NCBI GenBank assembly: GCA_042091495.1
Contig: JBELHJ010000039.1
Span: 1-21,303 of the forward strand
DNA length: 21,303 nt
Reading direction: 5' to 3'
Source of the DNA: JBELHJ01 sp042091495
Lineage (GTDB): Bacteria > Bacteroidota > Bacteroidia > Flavobacteriales > Flavobacteriaceae
Both the position numbers and the translations under genes were made by a program. This document shows, piece by piece, positions 1 to 7,381 of this stretch. Every line of letters begins with the position of its first letter. Within the stretch, counting starts at the first letter, position 1. The notes below the pieces were generated by a model that was not told where the DNA came from, did not search any database, and worked only from the letters and a program-made list of their open reading frames with translations.

Positions 1-119
1 ATTTTATTACTGGCTCTGTTTACTTTAGGGTAAAACCTAATTATGACTCTATTTTCCCTGCTGCCAATTACATTAGAAATGATGTCATACAACTTATGAA
101 ATCACTGGAATGGAAATAA
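1..119 (+). CDS. gldD: Gliding motility lipoprotein GldD, C-terminal fragment
   Basis: An open frame enters from the left edge and ends at TAA 117-119, giving the last 38 residues of a protein (FITGSVYFRVKPNYDS... ending KSLEWK). The pattern of a G-S/A-x-YF strand, then PNxDSI, then a D-x-x-x-L-M-x-x-L-x-WK helix at the C-terminus, fits my memory of the end of flavobacterial GldD, a membrane lipoprotein required for gliding and linked to the type IX secretion machinery. It is the only plus-strand coding sequence in the first 11 kb and converges on pgi with a 30-base gap. No terminator hairpin is visible in that gap. Only the tail is present, so the lipobox and main domain cannot be checked; identity rests on this short match. 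Confidence 0.72.
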   Translation, partial: FITGSVYFRVKPNYDSIFPAANYIRNDVIQLMKSLEWK

Positions 120-149
120 AAACTTCTAAATTAAAATTATATTTGAAAC

Positions 150-1796
150 TTACCGATTTATTAAGTATTTAGCTATTAATCTAGAAGTGGAACTGTCGTG
201 ACTAACTTTTAAACTCTGGTCAGAAAACTCTTCAAGAATTTTCCCTGCCAATTCTTTACCCAACTCAACTCCAAATTGATCGTAGCTATAAATATTCCAA
301 ATTACACCCTGAACAAAAATTCTATGTTCATATATGGCAATGAGTTTTCCTAGACTAGCAGGTGATAATTTATCAATAAGTAAAGTCGTTGTGGGTTTAT
401 TACCCTCAAACACTTTAAAAGGTTCTAGTGTATTTTTTTCAATATCTGATAATCTTTTTTGATCAAGCTCTAGCTTAACTTGATCAGGTGTTTTGCCATT
501 CAATAAAGCCTCCGTTTGAGCAAAAAAGTTGGACATCAATTTATCTTGATGATCTTGATTTCCATGTAAAGACTTTGCAAAGCCAATAAATTCTGCTGGG
601 ATCAATTTAGTCCCTTGATGAATGAGTTGAAAAAATGCATGCTGAGAATTTGTTCCTGGTTCTCCCCAAATTATAGTTCCAGATTGGTAGTTTAATGCTT
701 TACCTTCTCTATCTGTACTTTTACCATTACTCTCCATAATACCTTGTTGCAAGTAAGTTGCAAACTGATTTAAATACTGACTGTATGGTAAAATAGCTTC
801 AGATTCAGCATTGAAAAAATTATTGTACCACACACTTAATAATGCTGTGATTACTGGAATATTCTTATCAAAATCGGCAGTTCTAAAGTGCTTATCCATA
901 GCATTTGCCCCTTGAAGTAATGCTTCAAAATTATCGTAGCCTAAGGATAATGAAATAGACAACCCTACAGCACTCCATAATGAAAAACGTCCTCCTACCC
1001 AATCTTTCATTGGAAATATATTCTGATTATCAATTCCAAAAGCAGTGACTTTTTCTAAATTAGTAGATACCGCCACAAAATGAGATGCGATGGCATCATT
1101 TGGTGCGTTATTTAAAAACCATTTTTTTAATGTTGTGGCATTAGATAGTGTTTCCTGGGTTGTAAATGTTTTAGAAACTACTACAAAAAGAGTAGTCTCT
1201 GGATCTAAGTTTTTCATGACCTCATTGACATGATCGCCGTCTACATTACTTACAAAATAAGTATTGAGATGATTTTTGTAATAAGAAAGTGCATCAACAA
1301 CCATAGCAGGACCTAGGTCAGACCCACCAATACCCACGTTAACAATGGTTTTAAAAGGTTTACCTGTATACCCTTTAAGGGTTCCGTTAATCACTTCATT
1401 AGAAAAGGTTTTCATTTTAGATTTTACCTCTTGAACTCCAGGAATGACATTTTCACCATCTACAAAAACTTCTTCACTTTTATCAGCTCGTAAAGCTGTA
1501 TGCAATACAGCACGATTTTCTGTTTTATTTATAACTGCTCCCGAGAAATACTTCTCAATAGCATCAGATAAATCAACCTCTTTAGCTAGTTCTGTTAGAA
1601 GTTGAATGGTATTTTGATCTATTCTGTGTTTTGAATAATCCAAATAAAAATCCTCCCACTCTAGAGATAAAAGTTCAGCACGTTCAGGATGATTTGAAAA
1701 CATAGTTTTCATATGAACGTCTTTAATTTCTTTATAATGGTCTTGAAGTTTTTTCCAAGATTTAGTTTTTGTGGGGTTAGTTGTTTTTAAAGCCAT
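150..1796 (-). CDS. pgi: Glucose-6-phosphate isomerase
   Basis: Interconverts glucose 6-phosphate and fructose 6-phosphate in the cytoplasm (glycolysis/gluconeogenesis). The 548-residue length is almost that of E. coli Pgi (549). Visible landmarks are the sugar-phosphate-binding GIGGSDLGP near residues 155-163, SKTFTTQET at 208-216, and the signature GRFSLWSAVGL at 269-279. Catalytic residues fall at the same numbers as in the E. coli enzyme: Glu355 in MESNGK, His386 in NSQHAF and Lys514 in GVELGKEL. The start is ATG at 1796, 5 bases after the stop of the M23 peptidase gene, with an A/T-rich leader and no Shine-Dalgarno. It is the last gene of the DUF3108-kynA-M23-pgi run and converges on the gldD tail. 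The enzyme appears complete and ordinary. Confidence 0.97.
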   Translation of the reverse strand: MALKTTNPTKTKSWKKLQDHYKEIKDVHMKTMFSNHPERAELLSLEWEDFYLDYSKHRIDQNTIQLLTELAKEVDLSDAIEKYFSGAVINKTENRAVLHTALRADKSEEVFVDGENVIPGVQEVKSKMKTFSNEVINGTLKGYTGKPFKTIVNVGIGGSDLGPAMVVDALSYYKNHLNTYFVSNVDGDHVNEVMKNLDPETTLFVVVSKTFTTQETLSNATTLKKWFLNNAPNDAIASHFVAVSTNLEKVTAFGIDNQNIFPMKDWVGGRFSLWSAVGLSISLSLGYDNFEALLQGANAMDKHFRTADFDKNIPVITALLSVWYNNFFNAESEAILPYSQYLNQFATYLQQGIMESNGKSTDREGKALNYQSGTIIWGEPGTNSQHAFFQLIHQGTKLIPAEFIGFAKSLHGNQDHQDKLMSNFFAQTEALLNGKTPDQVKLELDQKRLSDIEKNTLEPFKVFEGNKPTTTLLIDKLSPASLGKLIAIYEHRIFVQGVIWNIYSYDQFGVELGKELAGKILEEFSDQSLKVSHDSSTSRLIAKYLINR

Positions 1797-1801
1797 TTTA
1801 A

Positions 1802-3082
1802 TCAGGATGAAAAATTATCAATAGATTTAATAGTGCCTTCCTTATATTTATATTTAACACTATCTAATTGTTCTTTTATTGGTTCTATGTATTTAAAGAA
1901 TTTGTTTTTAAGTTCAGTTTTCATGGGTTTAGCTTCAGGAAGCTTTTGTTTAAAAGGATCAACTTGCCTTCCGTTTTTCCAGAATCTGTAACAGACATGA
2001 GGCCCAGATGTATTTCCGGTCATCCCTACCCAACCAATAACATCGCCTTGTTTTACAAAATCACCACGTTTAACCTTACGTTTTCTCATGTGTAAATATT
2101 GCGTGGAGTAGGTCGTGTTATGTTTAATTTTCACATAATTCCCATTGCCAGAAGTATACCCAGATTTTGTGACAGTACCGTTTGCGGTTGCTAATATTGG
2201 TGTTCCAACAGGAGCGGCAAAATCGGTGCCTTTGTGAGGTCTTACTCGATTACCATATAATGCTATTCTTCGTTTTAAGTTGTAACGTGAAGAAATTCGT
2301 CCAAGTGCAATTGGTCCTTTTAAAAAAGCTCTTCTAAGGTTTTTTGCGTCTTCACTAAAATAATCAACAATTCCTTTTTCTTTATCTGTTTCGTATTCAA
2401 AGGCATAAAAGGGTTCTTTTTTATGCTCAAAATAGGCCGCCTTAATTTTATGAACCCCTACGTATACAGAATCATCTATATATTTATCTTCATATATTAC
2501 CTTAAAACGATCACCCTCTTGTAACTTAACAAAACTGATCGTCCAAGCATATATATCAGACATCTGAAAAGCTAAAACCGGACTCAATCCTTGTTCGTCT
2601 AAAGTCTCTGAAATGGAACTATAAATAATCCCTGAGGCTGTTTTTTCTTTGTAAATAATGGGTTTTTGTTTTCTATGAACTTTAATAGAGTCCTTAAAAT
2701 CAAACACATAGTACACCTCTCCATTAGGCTGATAAACAAAAACTTCGGGTAAACCAATAGAATCTTTAGAACATAATATGGTATAAGGCTTTCCAACTTG
2801 TACACGTCTTATATCATAAACCCCTTTTGACTCTTTTGCTATTTCTAAAACTTTAGCATAACCCAGTTTGTTACGCTCTAGGATTTGCCCAAAACTGTCC
2901 CCATTTCTAATGGTATCTTGAAATACTTTATAATCATCGAAATTGTAACCAAACTCTATATGCGGTTTTTTAACCACCTCAATTTTAGTCGCCTCAACAC
3001 TTTCTTTTTTATCTCCTTCACATGAGACTAAAATTAAAGCACAAACTAAAAGCAAACTCTTTACTAAACCTCTCAAATTCAT
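1802..3082 (-). CDS. Lipoprotein M23 family metallopeptidase (LytM-like)
   Basis: A predicted envelope peptidoglycan endopeptidase of 426 residues. The N-terminus is a lipoprotein signal with lipobox LVSC and lipidated Cys21, so the protein is membrane-anchored. Residues about 40-250 form the N-terminal region typical of long Bacteroidota M23 proteins, including a LysM/OapA-like segment near 55-105. The LytM/M23 domain lies at about 278-376: His283 and Asp287 in RPHKGTDF are the first zinc ligands, His331 is in YLHM, and His362 is in GPHVCYRFW. The second His of the usual HxH is Cys364 (TGT at 1991-1993), so one expected zinc ligand is changed; I believe this is shared by close flavobacterial relatives. 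It starts 3 bases after kynA stops and ends 5 bases before pgi. Cleavage activity is inferred. Confidence 0.9.
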   Translation of the reverse strand: MNLRGLVKSLLLVCALILVSCEGDKKESVEATKIEVVKKPHIEFGYNFDDYKVFQDTIRNGDSFGQILERNKLGYAKVLEIAKESKGVYDIRRVQVGKPYTILCSKDSIGLPEVFVYQPNGEVYYVFDFKDSIKVHRKQKPIIYKEKTASGIIYSSISETLDEQGLSPVLAFQMSDIYAWTISFVKLQEGDRFKVIYEDKYIDDSVYVGVHKIKAAYFEHKKEPFYAFEYETDKEKGIVDYFSEDAKNLRRAFLKGPIALGRISSRYNLKRRIALYGNRVRPHKGTDFAAPVGTPILATANGTVTKSGYTSGNGNYVKIKHNTTYSTQYLHMRKRKVKRGDFVKQGDVIGWVGMTGNTSGPHVCYRFWKNGRQVDPFKQKLPEAKPMKTELKNKFFKYIEPIKEQLDSVKYKYKEGTIKSIDNFSS

Positions 3083-3085
3083 TGA

Positions 3086-4021
3086 TTAAATATTGCACCC
3101 CCAATTTTCAATTTCTTGTTTTGACCATAAATCGGGGAAAAAAATTCGCTTTTGATATTTCGGATGCATGTACTTTTTCCAATTACTACCACCAGTGGCT
3201 TTACCATCTCCTATTCCGCTTTCTATATAGTGCGATGCAGCGTTATAATGCGCCATGACCCATGTGACATTAACCGTATAATCATAATGCCTCATAGCTT
3301 TTAAAAGTGCCTCATTTTTTTGATGTTCTTTGGGTAACGATTTAAATTTAGTCCATAAATTTTTTGTGTTGTAGTTTTTCATGAACCTTATAAACTCATC
3401 TTTATATCGGGTTTCAAAATTGACTAACAATGTTGACTTTTTTCCGGTATTATAATCTTTTCCAGCAGCTTGCCAATACAAATGTTCAAAAGCATGTTCA
3501 TAAGGTGTGTCTCTATCTATAGACCCTCTAAATCGATGATCGATAAGATTAATCAATTCTGTTGAAGCAAATTCGATTAGACGGTATTGCGCACTTTGAA
3601 AACCACTTGCTGGAGTTAACGTGTATCTGAATTTCATATACTGTTCAACAGACATCCCTTCTCTCATAATATTAAAAGAAGTGGTTAGCATATCAAAATA
3701 CCTGCTAATTCGCATAATCTTTTCTTCAAAAAAATCCGCGCTTATATTTTCCTTTTCAGAAACTTGTTCAATTTCCCACAAGATCATCTTAAAAATCAAT
3801 TCATTTATTTGATGATATACAATAAATACCATTTCATCTGGTAAAGTTGTTCGCTGAAGCTGAAGACTTAATAAGGCGTCTGTATGTATGTAATCCCAAT
3901 AGTTAATTGGCTTGCTATGTAATAAGCCATGAAGGTGGTCTTCTGTGTTTTGACCTATGTCATCAAATTTATCCTCAAGATTTTTGATTAAAGATTGAAA
4001 TTTATCTTCTGTATTAATCAT
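3086..4021 (-). CDS. kynA: Tryptophan 2,3-dioxygenase family protein
   Basis: A heme enzyme opening the indole ring of L-tryptophan to N-formylkynurenine, the first step of the kynurenine pathway. The 311 residues carry the TDO pattern: YWDYIHTDALLSLQ at 41-54, then DEMVFIVYHQINEL at 62-75 with the active-site His70. FQSAQYRLIEF at 141-151 contributes Tyr146/Arg147, expected to hold the substrate carboxylate. WVMAHYNAA at 254-262 places the proximal heme ligand at His258, followed by the GxATGGSNW loop at 273-281. The ends diverge from proteobacterial TDO, so the family is certain and the exact substrate slightly less so. It sits 1 base after the DUF3108 gene. No other kynurenine pathway gene is visible here, but the neighbouring hppD and hmgA make an aromatic amino acid catabolism setting. 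Confidence 0.9.
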   Translation of the reverse strand: MINTEDKFQSLIKNLEDKFDDIGQNTEDHLHGLLHSKPINYWDYIHTDALLSLQLQRTTLPDEMVFIVYHQINELIFKMILWEIEQVSEKENISADFFEEKIMRISRYFDMLTTSFNIMREGMSVEQYMKFRYTLTPASGFQSAQYRLIEFASTELINLIDHRFRGSIDRDTPYEHAFEHLYWQAAGKDYNTGKKSTLLVNFETRYKDEFIRFMKNYNTKNLWTKFKSLPKEHQKNEALLKAMRHYDYTVNVTWVMAHYNAASHYIESGIGDGKATGGSNWKKYMHPKYQKRIFFPDLWSKQEIENWGCNI

Positions 4022-4022
4022 T

Positions 4023-4802
4023 TTAAAATTGCACTTTAAAACTATGTTTTAACCCTTTAAAAGCCTCTAAGTCGGCTCTTAATGAACCAACGGCTAGATC
4101 TGCTTTAATCCTAAGAGGTATCTTATTATCATCTTCACTAACCCAAAGCGTAAGGCTTTCTTCTTCTTTAAAAACCCTGCCAGCCATTACATAGGGCCTG
4201 AACTTTAGGGTTTTAATTTTTCCAAAAGTAGTATTTATGGTTTCCTTTCCTAAAAATTTAAGCTTAAACTTATAATTTTCTTCATCAAAAAACATATTTA
4301 AGGAAACCACATCTCCTTCTTCAATCATATCTTTATTATAATTTGATCTTAAAAAATAATAGGCTGATACCATGTCTTGAACTTGCTCATCTACAGATAC
4401 AACTGTATCTTTTTTACGCTTAAGATCATTGATGTAAGCTTGACCTAGTTCATGATTAAACTTAATTCTTAAGTTTTTAGTATGTCCTCCTTCGTCTATT
4501 TTTCTGACAAAATAATACGGAGCTCCTGTGGCTTTATCAAAATAACTTTCATAGAGATCTTCTACTTTAAAAAACCATTTTAAAGCACCTGTTGTCCAAC
4601 CCTTACCTGTCACATGATAAACAGGTTTATTATCATATATAGTTTCCTCTACAGATAATGTTGCGTTTCCGGCTTTTAAAAACCCACTATAGCTCATTTT
4701 AAATTTAAGCCATTCGCCAGCACCAAAAGGAATATCTGTTTGCGAATAAAGCTTTATACCATTCACAACAATAAAAAAAGTTAATAGAAGATATTTTTTC
4801 AT
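4023..4802 (-). CDS. DUF3108 domain-containing exported protein
   Basis: A 259-residue protein starting with a signal peptide (MKKYLLLTFFIVVNGIKLYSQ), probably cleaved just before or after the Gln. The mature part opens with FGAGEWLKFKMSYSGF and continues as alternating short strands with GNATLSV and WFFKVEDLYESYFD, which match the DUF3108 family. That family is of unknown function, with a predicted lipocalin- or LolA-like beta fold in the envelope. The frame is open upstream to an ATG at 4847, but I chose ATG 4802 because it begins the signal peptide directly and because a good promoter occupies 4817-4847. It is the first gene of the unit continuing into kynA, the M23 peptidase and pgi. I cannot assign a biochemical role. 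Confidence 0.85.
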   Translation of the reverse strand: MKKYLLLTFFIVVNGIKLYSQTDIPFGAGEWLKFKMSYSGFLKAGNATLSVEETIYDNKPVYHVTGKGWTTGALKWFFKVEDLYESYFDKATGAPYYFVRKIDEGGHTKNLRIKFNHELGQAYINDLKRKKDTVVSVDEQVQDMVSAYYFLRSNYNKDMIEEGDVVSLNMFFDEENYKFKLKFLGKETINTTFGKIKTLKFRPYVMAGRVFKEEESLTLWVSEDDNKIPLRIKADLAVGSLRADLEAFKGLKHSFKVQF

Positions 4803-4816
4803 ACAATAGTTGCTTG

Positions 4817-4847
4817 CAAATGTAGTTTTATAATTATTTAAGAGCAA
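4817..4847 (-). promoter_or_regulatory. Bacteroidota-type promoter for DUF3108-kynA-M23-pgi
   Basis: On the minus strand a TTG (-33 element, 4847-4845) is followed after 20 bases by TACATTTG (4824-4817), a perfect match to the Bacteroidota -7 consensus TAnnTTTG. The -7 box ends 14 bases before the chosen ATG at 4802, leaving a very short leader. It lies just downstream of the terminator of hppD, so a new transcript most likely begins here. Confidence 0.65.
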
Positions 4848-4861
4848 TCAATTAACATACC

Positions 4862-4893
4862 AAAAATAAAAAACTCCATTAAAAATGGAGTTT
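4862..4893 (-). terminator. Intrinsic terminator after hppD
   Basis: A perfect 10-base stem, AAACTCCATT at 4871-4880 and AATGGAGTTT at 4884-4893, with a 3-base loop. Read on the minus strand, the hairpin is followed by a T-rich run (complement of 4862-4870) and lies 8 bases past the hppD stop. The plus strand also has a T run after the stem, so it could work in both directions, though no plus-strand gene arrives here. Confidence 0.85.
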
Positions 4894-4901
4894 GTTTTTT
4901 T

Positions 4902-6062
4902 TTATAGAGTTCCTCGGCGTTCTTGTTCCCGTTCAATGGACTCAAATAAGGCTTTAAAGTTTCCTGCACCAAAACCTTTAGCTCCCATTCTTTGAATAAT
5001 CTCAAAAAAAAGTGTGGGGCGGTCTTCCAAAGGTTTCGTAAAAATCTGTAATAAATACCCTTCTTCATCAGCATCAACTAAAATTGATAATTTCTGAAGT
5101 TCAGCTATATCTTCTTTCATTATTGCCATGTGTTCTCCTAAACGGTTGGGAATATCATCATAATAGGCCTGAGGTGGAGGAGGCAAAAACTCAACCCCTC
5201 TAGATTTTAATTCGGAAATTGTATGAACAATATCATTAGTTGCTACAGCAATATGTTGTACACCTGGTCCTTCATAAAAATCAAGATACTCCTCGATTTG
5301 AGAACGCTTAGGTGCATTAGCAGGTTCATTTATGGGAAATTTAATACGTCCATTGCCATTACTCATTACCTTACTCATTAGAGCAGAATACTCTGTATGA
5401 ATTTGTTTATCATCAAAAGACAAAAAGTTTACAAACCCCATGACATCTTCGTACCATTTCACCCAAGTATTCATCTCTCCCCATCCTACATTTCCAACCA
5501 TGTGGTCAATATATTTTAAACCTACTGGAGTAGGATTATAATCGGTTTTATAGGCTTCAAAACCAGGCAAGAAAACACCTTTATAGTTTTTCCGTTCCAC
5601 AAACATATGGACGGTTTCACCATAAGTGTAAATACCTGCTCTTACAACTTCGCCGTTGTCATCTTTTTCAATCTTAGGTTCCATAAACATTTTAGCGCCA
5701 CGTTTAGTAGTTTCTTCAAATGCTTTTCTAGCATCTTCTACCCAAAGCGCTACAACTTTAACACCATCTCCATGTTTTACAATATGATCATTTACAGGTG
5801 ATTTACTATTAAGAGGCGTCGTTAAAACCAATCTTATTTTATCTTGAACCAGCACATAACTTACACGTTCTTTATTACCAGTTTCAAGTCCGGAATAAGC
5901 TAAAGATTGAAATCCAAATGCTGTTTTATAATAATAAGCTGCTTGTTTAGCATTCCCAACATAAAACTCTACATAATCAGTTCCCAAAAGCGGAAGAAAA
6001 TCTTTGGCTTCTGAAAATATTTTTTCTAAACCATAATTTATATTATCGATTTGCTTAGTCAT
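4902..6062 (-). CDS. hppD: 4-hydroxyphenylpyruvate dioxygenase
   Basis: An Fe(II) dioxygenase converting 4-hydroxyphenylpyruvate to homogentisate, the second step of tyrosine breakdown. The 386 residues hold two vicinal-oxygen-chelate modules (about 25-155 and 180-345). The iron triad is in the usual contexts: His187 in KYIDHMVGNV, His270 in GVQHIAVAT and Glu354 in PTLFFEIIQR. The C-terminal helix with GxGNFKALFESIE at 365-377 closes the active site in this family. The start MTKQIDNINYGLEKIF, at ATG 6062, lies 24 bases after the hmgA stop with no terminator between, so hmgA and hppD are probably co-transcribed. HppD product is the HmgA substrate, which makes this a functional pair. The gene is closed by a strong terminator at 4862-4893. 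Confidence 0.96.
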   Translation of the reverse strand: MTKQIDNINYGLEKIFSEAKDFLPLLGTDYVEFYVGNAKQAAYYYKTAFGFQSLAYSGLETGNKERVSYVLVQDKIRLVLTTPLNSKSPVNDHIVKHGDGVKVVALWVEDARKAFEETTKRGAKMFMEPKIEKDDNGEVVRAGIYTYGETVHMFVERKNYKGVFLPGFEAYKTDYNPTPVGLKYIDHMVGNVGWGEMNTWVKWYEDVMGFVNFLSFDDKQIHTEYSALMSKVMSNGNGRIKFPINEPANAPKRSQIEEYLDFYEGPGVQHIAVATNDIVHTISELKSRGVEFLPPPPQAYYDDIPNRLGEHMAIMKEDIAELQKLSILVDADEEGYLLQIFTKPLEDRPTLFFEIIQRMGAKGFGAGNFKALFESIEREQERRGTL

Positions 6063-6086
6063 TTTTAATTTTCTGTTAAATTAATA

Positions 6087-7241
6087 TTATATCCATGATT
6101 TATAATAATCTTCGTCGGCAATACGCATGGCTTCCTCGGTAACCATTAAAGGTTTAAATGTATCGACCATAACTGCTAGCTCATGAGTTTCTTTTTTACC
6201 AATACTCCGTTCTGCAGCACCAGGGTGAGGCCCGTGAGGTATACCAGCTGGGTGAAGTGATATGTGACCTGCCTCAACATGATTTCTACTCATAAAATCA
6301 CCGTCTACATAATACAAAACCTCATCACTATCTATATTACTATGATTATACGGTGCGGGTATACTTTTTGGATGATAATCATATAGCCTAGGCACAAAAC
6401 TACAAACAACAAAAGCATCTGTTTCAAAGGTTTGGTGTACCGGTGGTGGTTGATGAATTCTACCTGTTATGGGTTCAAAATCATGAATTGAAAAAGCATA
6501 TGGATAATTATAACCATCGTAACCAACTACATCAAATGGATGAGAAGCATAGGTCATAGGTATTAATTCATTTTGCTTTTTAATTTGAATTAAAAAATCT
6601 CCTTTAATGTCATGTGTTTCTAATTCGTTAGGTCTTCTAATGTCACGCTCGCAAAATGGCGCGTGCTCCAGTAACTGTCCAAACCAATTTCTATAACGTT
6701 TTGGTGTATATATTGGCCTATATGACTCAACTATAAACAGTTTATTATCTTCAGAATCAAACTCTATTTGATAAATAACACCTCTTGGAATCAATAAATA
6801 ATCCCCATATTTAAAATTAAGATTACCAAGATGCGTCTTTAATTTTCCAGAACCTTTATGAATAAAAATTAACTCATCAGCATCTGTATTTTTATAAAAA
6901 TATTCATGCATTGAATGTTTAGGAGATGCCAAAATAATATTACAGTCGGAGTTAGTAAGTACTATTTTTCGACTCTTTAGAAAGTCCTTTTCTGAGGGTA
7001 CTTCAAAACCTTTCAAAAGGTAAGACTGTATATTATTTTTCTTGACTACTTTTGGAGCTATGTTTACAGCTTCTCCAATAAATTTTACCTGCGTAGGCCT
7101 GTAAACATGATAACTATTTGTAGACATTCCATCAAAACCTATGGTTCCGAAAAGTTGTTCATAATATAAAGAACCGTCTGGTTTTTTAAATTGAATATGT
7201 CTTTTACGAGGGATTTCTCCCAATTTATGATAAAAAGGCAT
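6087..7241 (-). CDS. hmgA: Homogentisate 1,2-dioxygenase
   Basis: Opens the aromatic ring of homogentisate to maleylacetoacetate. The 384-residue protein is of the shorter bacterial form, with a cupin core. It begins with the familiar MPFYHKLGEIPRKRHIQF. A cupin strand pair lies around 122-158 (GSGKLKTHLG, then YGDYLLIPRGV), with HPFDVVGYDGYNYPYAF at 234-250. Iron ligands are inferred as His300 and Glu307 in the HSNIDSDEVLYY region and His336 in IPHGPHPG. The first gene of the pair with hppD, it follows the patatin gene by 140 bases. That gap holds an 18-base perfect palindrome but no clear terminator and no clean TAnnTTTG promoter box. The next pathway enzyme, fumarylacetoacetase, is not in the window. 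Confidence 0.94.
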   Translation of the reverse strand: MPFYHKLGEIPRKRHIQFKKPDGSLYYEQLFGTIGFDGMSTNSYHVYRPTQVKFIGEAVNIAPKVVKKNNIQSYLLKGFEVPSEKDFLKSRKIVLTNSDCNIILASPKHSMHEYFYKNTDADELIFIHKGSGKLKTHLGNLNFKYGDYLLIPRGVIYQIEFDSEDNKLFIVESYRPIYTPKRYRNWFGQLLEHAPFCERDIRRPNELETHDIKGDFLIQIKKQNELIPMTYASHPFDVVGYDGYNYPYAFSIHDFEPITGRIHQPPPVHQTFETDAFVVCSFVPRLYDYHPKSIPAPYNHSNIDSDEVLYYVDGDFMSRNHVEAGHISLHPAGIPHGPHPGAAERSIGKKETHELAVMVDTFKPLMVTEEAMRIADEDYYKSWI

Positions 7242-7278
7242 TCTTAAATTTTTAGTTTTTAATATGAAATAAACGACT

Positions 7279-7296
7279 GTAGATTAATAAATCTAC
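7279..7296. promoter_or_regulatory. Perfect palindrome upstream of hmgA, candidate operator
   Basis: GTAGATT, AATA, AATCTAC: two 7-base arms around a 4-base centre, ending 38 bases before the hmgA ATG. No T run follows on either strand, so it is not an intrinsic terminator. Size and position suit a dimeric regulator controlling hmgA-hppD. On the minus strand it contains TAGATTTA, a near match to the -7 box TAnnTTTG, without a good -33 partner. The function is inferred. Confidence 0.45.
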
Positions 7297-7381
7297 TCAG
7301 GATCTCTCTTTATTAAGAAGTGAAGATAAATTAACAAGTTTTCCCAAAACAATTTCATGTTTAAATATCCGTATTATTACA

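Noticed and set aside
2599..2805. Minus-strand frame of 68 codons within the M23 peptidase gene
   Set aside because: An out-of-frame shadow of an intact gene; no domain is seen.
4803..4847. Fifteen extra N-terminal codons of the DUF3108 gene (start at 4847)
   Set aside because: They overlap a good promoter and would place non-hydrophobic residues ahead of a clear signal peptide that begins at ATG 4802.
4838..5077. Open frame of 79 codons on the minus strand inside the end of hppD
   Set aside because: It is out of frame with hppD, which has every catalytic residue, covers the terminator and promoter region at 4838-4901, and has no recognisable domain.
7310..7381. Possible terminator after the patatin gene (GTTTT, GGG, AAAAC)
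   Set aside because: The stem is only five pairs, mostly A-T, with no T run after it, so it is too weak to list.
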